Shown here one piece after another: positions 21,498 through 32,900 of a stretch of 64,000 nucleotides of DNA. The stretch's first letter is position 1. Each line of letters opens with the position of its first letter. The stretch comes from Pomphorhynchus laevis (Eukaryota > Acanthocephala > Palaeacanthocephala > Echinorhynchida > Pomphorhynchidae). The stretch spans positions 1 to 64,000 of the forward strand of contig WNNJ02003359.1 in the NCBI GenBank assembly GCA_012934845.2, read 5' to 3'. A model generated the notes under the pieces. The model searched no databases, was not told the origin of the DNA, and saw only the letters and a program-made list of their open reading frames with translations. Made by a program: the position numbers and the translations under genes.

Positions 21498-22280
21498 TTG
21501 GAAGAGTTACTAGCCCTACATTATTTTGTAGCCACGCTTTCTCCCCAACTAATCCCGCATTGGGGTGACTTCAAGAGCAGTGACTTATCTGTTACGGATA
21601 TCCTTTACTCCTGGGACCTACTTCCGGGCATCTCAAAATCCGTCGCTCCACTCTCTTCTCGAGTTTGTCAGCTTTTGATAGCCGATCAAAGAAGATAAGT
21701 GACAGTCACAATAATTTTAGCCTCACTCTCCGATGTAGCTGGCATCAATTGTAGCCGACGTTTATTTTTACCGAAGAAAAAATCGGTTTCATGTCCAAAA
21801 AGACCTGCGGCCCATTTCGATTCAAGATCCCCCAATATCCATCCACGAAAAGGCGCTTGCACGTAGAATCAGCGACCATTAGAGTAGGCGTAATTTAATC
21901 CCACCGAGTTTTCAGGAGTTTGTCAAAGGGCGCTCAGTTTATTCAGTAATTGGCGAAGTGCATCAGTTTTGTCAGGATAACAGTCATCAGCTTACGGTGG
22001 CTGTTTTTCTTGACTTTTCCGCTGAATTTCACTGCATCTCCATTCCCTTTGTTATCTCCTCTCTCAGGTCCCTCGGGTTGCCTGCGAGAATTGTTAACAG
22101 TGTGGAGATATTATTGTACACCAAGCAGTTCTACTATAAAGACTATTCTGTTGAACGTCAGGTCTACCCTAATACAGGTGTGCCTAAAGGTTCACCACTT
22201 TCTCCTATCTAATATCTTGCTAGCTCCATTGTTCTCTTCAAGGCTTTCAAACGCGATCAACATATTATGCAGATGATTCC
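21498..22280 (+). pseudogene. LINE reverse transcriptase, copy 3
   Basis: Frames at 21498-21698, 21950-22276 and 21958-22212 carry pieces of the same RT as copies 1 and 2. The frame at 21958 has HQFCQDNSHQLTVAVFLDFS (motif A) and GVPKGSPLSPI (motif B). Stops and shifts interrupt it. The motif C region near 22265 reads YADDST in the DNA. Confidence 0.75.
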
Positions 22281-22950
22281 ACATCCCTGTTTTCTGGACA
22301 TAGATGCAAAGATGTTGTCTCGGACATCATCCGATTCTTTTTAAGAGTAAAATATCAGTTATCCCCATCCGATCTTATTTTAAACTCCTCCAAATCGCAG
22401 GTGGTTGTCTTTAATGGCGCCCTTTGACAAAGAAAAATAAAGAGACTATCACTCTCTGCACTTTCCTCCATTAATATCTGGGGTTCACCGTTGCGGTGAA
22501 CTGGTCGGCGAAAGCTGACCTGGATAGACTTAAACGCATCCTGAAGTGAGCTAGGTGGGCTCTGAAACGCGCCTAGCATCTGCCATTGTATGGAAAAGCT
22601 CAAGTCGGATACTTGGGATTTTCGGGATTAGTCTTCTTCTCTAGAGAACGTCACCCAGAGCAAATCCTCATTTCAAGATTACCGACCATAGTCCGCCTCG
22701 ACTGGACTTTTAGGAAATTCAGATACCCCGAATGATTCAGTCGGAAGTCGGCGGGCTAAATGCTCAGATCCTTTCGGACCTGAAACCGTGAAGGTTTCTA
22801 AGGAGACAGAAGTATTCTGGTTAAAAGATTAAGACGTTTTTTGTATTATTTAACATATCTTATTTTAAGATTATGACGTTTTTTGTATTATTTAACATAA
22901 TCTTATTTATTTATTGATAACAAAGTCAGATTACGCACTATCCAGATTTT

Positions 22951-25286
22951 GAGTTCTATCAGTAAATAAGTAAAAACAGTGCTATCGGAGCATCAAATAT
23001 ATATGTATATGAGTGCATGATATATATGTGAGTGCAACGAGCGTGATAAGTCGTCTGCAAGTCGTTAGTCATCTGCCATTTTTTGTTAGTTGTTAATGTT
23101 GAAAAAATTATTATTATTAAAAAATTAAAAAATATTAATATATTATTATATTATATTAATATAGTAATAATATATTAATATAATATATTAATATTAATAT
23201 ATTAATATATTAATAAGAGAGATTTATTTACACCTCGTTGCTTCTCAGCATTGGGTGAATATTAATATATTAATATTAATATATTATCCATTAATATTCA
23301 AAGTCTACGATATGTAAATGGAAAATAAAGATAAATAATTATATATAAAATCTAGGCCAAATTCACCGTTGACCACAAAAACACAAGACAACCGAAAAAC
23401 ATGATAAAAAGGTCACAAGTCCTCATTCAGTAGTCTCGGTCACGTTCAACGATTAGTTACAATTCCTTTCAAATATGCAGCCATTAATGATGAATCCCCG
23501 ACCAGCTGGTATTAGATTTTGTTACCATGATTGGTTTAAAGACTCATGTCTTTGTTTAAGATTGGAGTACCGCAAGAGAGCACCAATCTCGAGGGATTAT
23601 GAAGTTCTTGGACAGCTATGACTAAAACGAGCCATTTCCATGTCCTTATTAATAGTGAAACAGATTCGCCATGTTACGAAGCTAAGCTCCTACTGAATTA
23701 GTACGGCATTTTATAGGAATAAGGGAACCATCCCATATTCTACAGTCGCGATAGCTTCTCCGTTACTTGTCCACGACTGCTTATTCGTCGATCCGAAGAC
23801 CGCTTAATTCGGAGATTTCCTTTATATCTAAATGAAGTTCCCATATCCGCAACCAAGAGGCCGCGCTTGATAGCTCCAGCGAAGCCCCGAGATTTATATT
23901 TATAGAATCAAAATTAAAAATTGAAGTCAATTGTTATGTTAAAGTCAATCATCAATGTATCTCTCACATCAAATAAAAAAGAAATATGTGCATCATTACA
24001 ATTAGGCATTTGAATTCGTTCTAAAGTTAAACATAGAGACATCACATAATTCCATATAATATTAAATTAATCAGATAACTGATAAAACGTATTTTATGCT
24101 ATATATAAATAATAAATAATTATAATATTTTATACAATTTATATTTATATTAAGTCAAAATTTTAAAATGAAATAACATACGATGAATCAAAATAAGATA
24201 CTTTCTTCTGATCTGTTAATTTAACGAATTTTGATGTTAGAATTACAAATGCATTAATGTAAAAGTTCCAAACACGATGAGGTAAACATAATGGGCAATC
24301 TCAAGATTAGTAAAATCAGCATTGGAATCAAGACATGAACTAACATTCTATGGTATGGCAATATTGTGGTAAAATTAAAACGGGAAAACTGTGCCAAAAT
24401 TGATTAAAGGATGTCAGAATATGGAATTATTCTAAGAAATTCATAACAATATAAATTTAGATTTTATGCCTAGGATATTAGATCTGGAAAATGATAAAAA
24501 ATTTGTTTACGATAATTAGCCATTATATGAATATAATCATTTGACATTTGTTGTTATATGAATCTCCCGAAAACACACTATATTTTTCTGCTGCGTAGAT
24601 TTACCACTTTATTACCACTTAATTTAGTACTAAGGAATTTGTAAAGTTGTTTAAATAAGAATTCGAATTCTTCCCGATCAACCACATGTTTGCAACACTT
24701 ATATAATGAAACAATGCACAAATTTCTATTTATACTCAAAGAACAACAATTGGATATTTCAATTTATTTATTAGATCTCTTTACACCATTATATCAATTC
24801 AAATATACATAATAAATTTTACAACTAATCAACCTATATCGAAATTACATCAATTTAAATTATATTAAATTATATCAATTTTAAAGATTTTAAAGTTTAA
24901 TTTCAAAATTAGTATTTTTGCTAAAAATGTTATTCTTAAACTTGGAAGAATTTGACTTAAATCTGTTCATGCATTAATGAAAAATAGATTTTAACAATTT
25001 TTATTTCTTTAACAAATTATAATAAACAGTGTTAGGAATTGAAACAAAAAAATTCTAAAATCTGATATTTTTTGTCTCTATATCATATATATAGATCAAA
25101 ATATACAAAATACGAAGAAAATATAGAGATATTAATAATTGAAAATCGCAGATTTTTCTTTGAATAGTTAGTTCACCGGAATGGAAAAAATCTGTAGAAA
25201 AAAGATTTTACAGTAAAAGAAAAGCACATTGTGATTTGTTCAAGTGTACATCGTTATCCTGCTTTTCAATTTGGAAACATTTACAT
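22951..25286. other. Intergenic region downstream of the Dve-like gene
   Basis: Bases 23130-23290 are AT simple sequence. Bases 23340-23900 form an unidentified island of clearly higher GC content with no long open frame. Bases 23920-25286 are AT-rich and include the expected 3' UTR of the minus-strand gene. I see no poly(A) signal that I would call with confidence. Confidence 0.5.
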
Positions 25287-26182
25287 TCAGCACTCAGTAG
25301 TGGTTGTTTCTGTCTTCTCAACAGAAATACACTCAATTGATTGACCACCAAATTGATTGACATGTGATGACACATCGTGTTGAATTACTCCGGATTCTGC
25401 ACTATTGATCGTACTAGCAGAAAGCGGTGAAACGACAAGTCTATTGTCCTCAATGCTCCCCTTGGAACTTGTTGCACTTACTCTTTTCAGTTTTGCACGA
25501 TGATTTTTAAACCACAGCTGAATATTACGAGGACGCAGCTTTTGATACTGTTGGCGATAGGCACCATTATTGATTTCTTCACATATCGTATTTATTAAAG
25601 CTGACGTAGGATGTGTTTCTATTGAAAACCATCTTTCCAGTATCGGAATTTCAGTTGTCGGATCGATGAAAACGCGATTGCGTCGAAATTTACCATTCGT
25701 TGAATCCAAATGTCTAAAGTTATCTTCTCTATTCAAAATATGAATAGTGTTGCTACTATCGTTATAGCAACATTTATTTATCGGTGGCTCGTAGTTGCAT
25801 TGTTGATCTGTCGATGATATTGCACTGTCATTCGGGAACGCTTCTTCACAATTATTATTTTGTTCAGCAATCCTATATGGAACAATACTTGATGCACTTT
25901 CCACAATTTCCGTCTTTATAACATTAGAATAATTATTGGAATATGACAGATTTTGTGGTTCTTCATAAGTGTTTCCGTTTTGATTCTCGTTTATATGTTG
26001 TTCTGCAATATTTACAAGATTACATCCGTTTTGAAGGAATGGCGATACATCATTACCGTTTGAATCCGAATACCTCTCCGGATTGTTTTCGAGAACCAGA
26101 TTATCTGGATTTGTGCGTTTGCACATTGCACGAGCATTTTTAAACCAGTATTGAATGTTAAAGAATTCCAATGGCTTCTTAT
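25287..26182 (-). CDS. dve: Last exon: end of homeodomain 1 and all of homeodomain 2
   Basis: The acceptor TTTGCACAG sits just before base 26182. With the previous exon's final G the reading is RKDKKPLEFFNIQYWFKNAR, which restores homeodomain 1 with its recognition helix WFKNARAMCKR. About 140 residues of Asn/Ser-rich linker follow. Homeodomain 2 then runs from RRNRVFIDPTTEIPILERWF to IQLWFKNHRAKLKR (residues about 163-231 of the open frame). Both share the FDPxxELPxLxRWF-like start and the Trp-Phe-Lys-Asn helix of Dve/SATB-type homeodomains. An IKTE site in the linker fits the SUMO consensus. The stop codon is at 25287-25289. The assignment to the Dve group rests on two tandem atypical homeodomains of this type. 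Confidence 0.85.
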
Positions 26183-27788
26183 CTGTGCAAATAATGCAAA
26201 CAAATTCAAACGATTTTAATTGATATTTTAAGACACAGGATTAATTATCGAAAATAGCAAACAAAAATAATTGATTGACATTTGAGTGAAATTAAGATAA
26301 ATCAAGACTTCATTGATTTAATAATATTATAGTAATTAATTTAACGATTAATAAAATTTAACCAATTAAGATTAATTTAATTGGTTAATTACATTACTAC
26401 GAACAGAAAAATTTACGTTGTTTTATAAGGCAAAGCGATTTTAAAAATTTATCCGTTTGTAATTTGCTAAATTACAAATTCAATATTCTACTTTATTGTC
26501 GATTTTGATAAAATAAAAACTTTGCAAAGCAACCAATATGTAAGCTTAAAGTGACAGTTTTATACTGAAAAGTAGCTGTAATAATAACGATTTATAATAT
26601 TTATTAATATCATTAATTAAATAATTAATAATGATAATTGATTATAACCTGATTTATTATAATTAGATGTGCTCAATTGAGCTGAACGTGTTCAATCTAA
26701 TTTCATTAATATAATGTCAAACATTAATAATTAAATGATTTATATTATTAATCGTTTAATTTTTATAGTTTTATTTAAAATTATTTATCTTTATTTTTAA
26801 TTTATATAAAGTATAAAATACGTATACTCAATTATCTGATCTGATTTATTGTAAAATTTCAGGATTTATAAATTTTGTAAAATTATCTGCTTATAAAATT
26901 TTTCTTTATTCTTTTTAATTATTTTTATTTCAACGGTAATCAAATAATAACGAAATTAATTAAAATTACTTTTTGTATATTTACGTTTAAATGATTTAAC
27001 TAAAAATTATTTGGACATTTTTTACAAAAATGTGGCATAATTAATAGCATCAATTGATGGCATCATTTAATAGCACAAAATGATTTTTGGTATAACTTTT
27101 TATCAATAAATAATTGTTAAATAATAATTTAGCAATTAATAATTAAAGAAAAAGCGTTTCATTTAGAAATATAATTTCATTCGGAAATTAATTAATTTTA
27201 TTACAAAATTAAATTAAAGAGCATACATTAGTTCTACAACTATTACTAAAATTAATTCTAGGCTAAACACAGATTATTGACAAAAATTTATTTTAAATTT
27301 CAAAATAAAATTTTCGTATTCTATGAATCAAGAATATCATAAATATTATAAATATTCTAATAATATTATTTATTATTACATTAATAATATTTTTGTCAAC
27401 TAATTAGCAAATAAAAGATCGCTAATACAATATAAAATGTTTTTATATTATTTTATAATATTTATTTAAAGAATAAACATTCTTTTTTTAATAAAAACAT
27501 TTTATTTAAAAAGTCGAAATACTATTTTGTTTCACTAACTTTACTGCCATTCTTAATTTAGTACAAAGTATTAAACAAAGTATTTAGAAAGATTACCAGT
27601 CAATGTTGATATTAAGTACTAACGTTTACGAACTTAATTATTCGATGCCAAATAATATGTTGTTAACTTAAGTTGTTAAAATGATGTTAACGCCACTTAA
27701 TCCAGTTTAACTAAACTGGATTTAGCTAAACATATAGTAATTTAAATCAAAGTTAAAAATGAACAAATGGAATTGTATAAAATCAAAC
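26183..27788. other. Intron between the homeodomain 1 halves
   Basis: Very AT-rich, about 1.6 kb, splitting homeodomain 1 before its third helix. No other feature is seen apart from short AT palindromes. Confidence 0.7.
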
Positions 27789-28192
27789 CTTTTCGGAATT
27801 GGCTTAATTCACATAGTAATTGTTCAATTTGTTCCCTTGTCGGATGTCTGGTTTTCTCAAACATCCTCAACAGTATAGGAAGTTCGGTGGCCGGATCAAA
27901 GGTAACACGCTCCCGTGTTGACTTCTTCAACGAGGAATGTATTGGCATTGTGTTGAGGTCATCCTTACAAGCCTGAGATTGGATATCCCATTGCCGTTGG
28001 TTGTATAAATTTTTAACAATCGAATCCATTTTGGATGAAGTCGACAGATGCATTCTCGAAGGGTAGCTGTTCACAATTTCTGAGGAGGGTGGGCAGTAAC
28101 CTTGATTTCGATTGGACAACTGATTTACATTCCTTTGTGGTGTGACTGAGTGATATTTTCTCAAAGACAGATTGATTGCCTCCTGACATGTG
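27789..28192 (-). CDS. dve: Exon with first part of homeodomain 1 and possible CUT-like end
   Basis: The exon starts after CTCTTTGTAG (at 28192) and ends at AAAAG before GTTTGA (27789), in phase with the last exon. It opens with TCQEAINLSLRKYHSVT, which resembles the end of the SATB CUT-like segment (KCQEF...W). About 75 residues of linker follow, then the start of homeodomain 1: STRERVTFDPATELPILLRM, then HPTREQIEQLLCELSQ. The open frame has no ATG at its beginning, as expected for an internal exon. The start is chosen by the acceptor and by the similarity. Confidence 0.82.
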
Positions 28193-31100
28193 CTACAAAG
28201 AGTTTAAGTTGTAGAATTTGTTTTAAATATGCAATTTAATGGATTTATTTTTGTTAAATAGACAATTTGATGGTGCTGGCTTAAAATTGCTTTTATACAG
28301 TACATCGCTAGTTAAAAATATTGTGATGTTTACACTCAGCTGATGTTGTATATGAGGACACTCTAAGCAAATGATCCAAACTTTAAGTCGCAATTTGAAT
28401 GTGTAAATGTTTATAACAAAAAATTGAATCCTGAAATAACATTTATGTATAGTTTGTTGGCACTTAAAGTTGCTAATGTTTTAAATTATAATCATAGTAC
28501 ATTCAACATTCTGGCTGATGTATGAAAAAATCTGTTTTACATATTAGATTTGAAATTTGATTCAAAATTAAAGTTCTACATTAAACTAAATAGAATATCG
28601 TACCTTGTTAATGACGTCATTGTTAATGACGTACCTTATCATCATTTTTATAATGATGATAGTGAAACATTATATAAAATATTTATATTATAATATTTGC
28701 AATTATTAAATTATAGGTGACGTCATTAACGATTATATCAGAATATTTTAAGTTGCTCGCCTAAATCACACGTCAACAAGAATTAAGAAGATTATTAAAT
28801 AGAATTAAATTTAGCTTAAAGTATGTGAGATATTTACATAAAATATATTTTTATATTTTATACAATAATTGATATGGTATTTAATATAACAATTATTTTA
28901 TAATTGAAAATACGCTTTGATTTTCTATCAAAAATAAACAATTGTATACATTTTCTATATATTGTATATCAAGGTATAGACAACGTAACTTTTTTTCTCA
29001 TTCCTATTTACCGTTATACTAATTATATCTTACTTATTAATCAGTAAATAAAATGTAAATTATAAATAATAAAATAATTTATTAATTATATTTTAATTAC
29101 AGAATTTATAATTATATAATCAATTGGTTTCAAATTTGAAAATTGAAATCGATACATAGTCTTTAATGGACTGTTGGAAGTAGTCTCTGCAAAACAGTGG
29201 AGCTCTAAATCACGTAAGTGCCAATCTCATGATTGCGAAGGTCTTTTTGCGTTTTAAATTTATGCCTGAATATTATTTAAATTGCTATGTCTAGTTACCA
29301 CAAAAGTTATTAATTTCAACGCTATATATAGTCTGCTAAATATGCCTTAAACGTATGAAGGAACGAAGTTGATCTTCTTAATCAGAGCAATTCGTTCTTT
29401 ATGTTATGATAACTCGCCCAGTTTCTTTATTTGAACATGATGAGAAATCCAGTTCGATTTTAAACCTCAACATTTATTGGCTATAATGTCGTGACGTTTC
29501 GTAGGCAGTGTGTGTTTTGTGCAAAAATACATGACCAATAAAATGTTCCGGTCACAATTTTATTTTGAGTGCTTTAGATATTAATAAAAAATAATCAATA
29601 AATCAATTTTAAAAATTATAAAATTATGTAAAGAATAAAAAATAATTATAATTACAATGCAATAATTAATAATTATTAATTATTAATCACTAATTATCAA
29701 TAATAATATGAATTCATCAATTTTAAAGACTAGCTAAATTCCTTTGAGACATCCAAGTATTACAGCATGTCGAAACGTTAGTGCTCAGTGCCTGCGCCAT
29801 AAAGATCCACTGAATACTAACGCCGGGGCAAGATGATGTTGATGTTTAGATCGTGTTGAAACTGGACTAAGGGAAATTTGTAAGGGAAAGATAAATTGAA
29901 TGAAATATTATTGCCTGTTTAAGTAGTTGTTTATAATTCTCAATTTGAATCATTTTTTATGGACATTATTGCGCAAATAAATTATATACCGTTATAAATA
30001 TTTCACAAATTTCATATTGACGTGAAGTTATAATATTTATAACATACAAGCGCCGATAAAGTTCACATATTCTTACAAACATCAAGAATAGTAAATATAA
30101 ATATAAACCGAAACAAATTTATGATGCTAAAAAATAATTAAAATTAAAATGATTTTATGATTCTATGATAATAATTTTACATGCTTATCCAATTATTTAA
30201 TTTTATAAATTAAAATAAAATTTAAAATTTACAATGATTTATAACATTTCCATTTATTACAATGAGCATTTTCAATAATAAGCAATTGATAATTGACCTA
30301 TTTTTATTTTCATTTTCATGTTGGATTAGTGGATTTGGACGAATCGTCCAAATCCACTAATTTATATTTATGGACATACACAAATATGCCTGTAACAGTT
30401 TATAAATTCACTTTATCACTCCTACTTCATTCTATTTACAAGTATACATCTTTCAAAACATCAAACAAATTAAAAAGATTACCTGAAAGCTACAGATTGA
30501 TGACACGTGTCATTTGCGGATTCTTCTTTCTGATAGGTATCCTCATCCAAGGCGCCAGACTCCTAAATTAAGTCGAATCATTGGATTATAAGAATTTATA
30601 TTATTGCATTATATTTCATTGTTAATTTCACAGCAATAAAAATACTAAACCTATCATCTTCTTCTATTTTCAATCGTTTTTATCTTTTTCAGGAATTTTG
30701 ATGACACTGCACGTTGCTTTAATTCTATCTGTAAGACGACACTAGAACGCTACATCTCAGCATTAGTTGGCCTAATCAGCTACTGATTTAATACTCAACG
30801 ATCACTCAAACTCGTCTGCTATATTTGTTTGACTCGTCTGCTTTACTGATAATTGAATTCAACGAGACTTTTTGTTTTACATTTTGCAAATTTAATTGAA
30901 ATCATTTATGATTTCAATTAAATCAGTTTTGGAAAGGGAAGATTTTACCTTCAATTTGAAAACCTACCTATATTAAATATTACTTTATATTATCAAACTA
31001 GTAATCTATTGTTTGTTTCAAGAATAATATTTATTTATAACTTTTTATTTCGTTCTTTTAAGCCTATAACTCGTTTAATTTTTCTAAATATCAGTTTCAA

Positions 31101-31274
31101 ACGACTTCTTTGCTATTTCTCTCTATATATACTTAAATTATTGCTATATAGCGTTACTGATATATTAAACTTTTACCTTTATATAAGGTAAAATTATATG
31201 CTATGTGACACATTTTAATTTACTTATTCTAACAGTTCGATAATAAATACTAAACCGATAATCTTCCTCAATTT
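28193..31274. other. Intron sequence (5' of the homeodomain exon)
   Basis: AT-rich. Two palindromic TGACGTCA sites at 28612-28619 and 28718-28725 lie in a 13-bp inverted context (TTAATGACGTCA). A GC-richer patch at 29740-29870 contains a TCGAAACGTT motif after a short hairpin. A perfect 18-bp-arm hairpin is at 30325-30361 and a 15-bp-arm hairpin at 30891-30922. The open frame at 30293-30571 runs across the first hairpin and looks fortuitous. Confidence 0.6.
30325..30361. repeat. Perfect 18-bp-arm palindrome, 1-bp spacer
   Basis: Arms 30325-30342 and 30344-30361 (ATTAGTGGATTTGGACGA and its complement). Located in an intron of the Dve-like gene. Confidence 0.95.
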
Positions 31275-32900
31275 TCAATTATATAGTTTCACCGGAACAA
31301 AAAAGAAAATAATTTCCCTTTATTTGAAAAAAATCAATATTTCGATAGCTCCTGCTATCATCAGGATTACAATAAAACGTTTGAAAATTTCGTTTTTTAT
31401 ATTTATGCAAAAGTTCAAAAAGCAATACAGCACACATTGCAAAACAAACAAAAAAGAAAAAACAAAATCAATAAAAACAAAATAATTCAACAAGGTATAA
31501 AAACATACTAATTGAATAATTAAAATAATGTAATATTAGAGTAATCATTTATAATAACTTGTTATCTCGCATTATTTAGGAAGTTATTTTATCCGAAAAA
31601 AAACCTAATTTAATGCTTAATAATAAATCTAATTTCAATCCTAAACTAAATTATAATTAAATAATTATTGGAGCTGGATCAAAAGAAAGACGTAATTATT
31701 TTTGATATTTCGCTAACTTCTGTTAGCATCTTCAGAAAATTTTCTGAAGATGCTAGCAGTAGTTAGCGAAATATAAAAAAATCATCTATTGATTTTTTTA
31801 ATTATTATTTAATCATCTATTATTTTTTTAATTATTCACATAGCACCCCCAATGACAGGGATGCTAAGTGAATATTTAAGATAGTTTAGAGCATGTGTGA
31901 CAGGAGTGGAGTGTTTGATCGGTTGATCGGAGATGTTACTGGAGAGGATTTTGACGGAATGATGTAAATTATTGAGAGGTGATACGGTTGGAGCATGTGT
32001 GACGGGAGTGGATTGTTGAATCGATTGAATGGAGATGTTACTGGAGATAATTTTGACAGAAGGATGTAAATTATTGAGAAGTGATACGGTGGAGGTAAAG
32101 TAAGGAGTACGTGAAGAGAAAAAAGAGATATGAGATGTATTTAGATGTGGGGATGAATAGGAAAAATGATGTACGAGATGAAGGCCTTTACTGTTTGCAT
32201 TGTTAGGAAAATCAAGATTAAGGGAAGTTTTATCCGTAGTTGAAGTAGGAGTGTGTGAGAGAAGTTTCAAGAACGGGATTCATAGATGACGAATGAGTTA
32301 GGAAAGAATAAATTATTTTTGATATTTCGCTAACTATTGTTAGCATAATCAGAAAATTATTTTCTGAAGATGCTAACAGTAGTTAGCGAAATATCAAAAA
32401 TAATTACTTATTTCCTTTGATCCAGCTCCAATAATTATTTATCAATAATGGATCATTATCAACTATTTAAATTATAATTAATTATTATATTATTACAATA
32501 TTTTAATTTTTCAATTTGTTTGTTTTCTCATTGTTCTAGAATTTTGTTTGGTTTAGAATAACCAAAGATTTTTTTTATATATTATTACATTATTCTTATT
32601 ATTCAATTCGTATGTTTGTATCACTATTTTTATGATTTTATCTTTTCCTTTTCTTTTTTGTTTGTTTCAAAATGCGTGTTGTTCAATTTTGTGTTCTATG
32701 CATGCTTGGTTTTTCGGTATTTTATTTTTCTTTTTAAGTAGAAATGCGGGGCACATAAATGCTTGAACTTTTGTGTAAATGTTAAAAAACGAAATTTCGT
32801 AAACGTTTTATTGTAATCCTGATGATGATAGTAGGAGCTATCGAAATATTGAATTTTGTCAAATAAAGAAAAAATATTTTATTTGTTCTAATAAAGCTAT
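31275..32900. mobile_element. Nested foldback repeat with hammerhead-like hairpins at its ends
   Basis: Outer inverted arms (about 31275-31520 and 32580-32900) share TCGAAATATTGA, CGTTTTATTGTAATCCTGAT and CTTTTTTGTTTGTTT. Inside them a second foldback (31663-32445) has arms of about 110 bp that begin TTGGAGCTGGATCAAA. Each outer arm contains CCTGATGAT, a hairpin (ATAGC/GCTAT) and CGAAA. Each inner arm contains CTGAAGATGCTA(A/G)CAG followed by TAGTTAGCGAAATA. The CTGAWGA-hairpin-GAAA layout recalls hammerhead motifs at the ends of Penelope-like elements. I read the element as two inverted sets of retroelement ends, but transposase-type TIRs remain possible. Confidence 0.65.
31836..32270 (-). 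CDS. Ser/Thr-rich open frame inside the foldback, doubtful
   Basis: A 144-residue open frame with two tandem copies of a segment containing SVKI(I/L)SSNIS and STPVTHA. The DNA under it is itself a tandem repeat of about 100 bp, so the frame may be open by chance. There is no domain, no family resemblance and no splice context. Confidence 0.2.
   Translation of the reverse strand: MKLLSHTPTSTTDKTSLNLDFPNNANSKGLHLVHHFSYSSPHLNTSHISFFSSRTPYFTSTVSLLNNLHPSVKIISSNISIQSIQQSTPVTHAPTVSPLNNLHHSVKILSSNISDQPIKHSTPVTHALNYLKYSLSIPVIGGAM

Larger units (their letters stand above)
19985..22950 (+). mobile_element. LINE copy 3, nearly full length but broken
   Basis: Follows copy 2 directly in the same orientation. 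It contains an ORF1 remnant (SDVDIIKLIETKHQV near 20075; a further frame at 20186-20395), an endonuclease start (NIIQWNSGDASALKLI) at 20428-20655, an RT entry region at 21498-21698, an RT core at 21950-22280 and a 3' end near 22790-22950. The tail has a tandem duplication of about 42 bp (22828-22910). Several stops and frameshifts break it. Confidence 0.82.
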
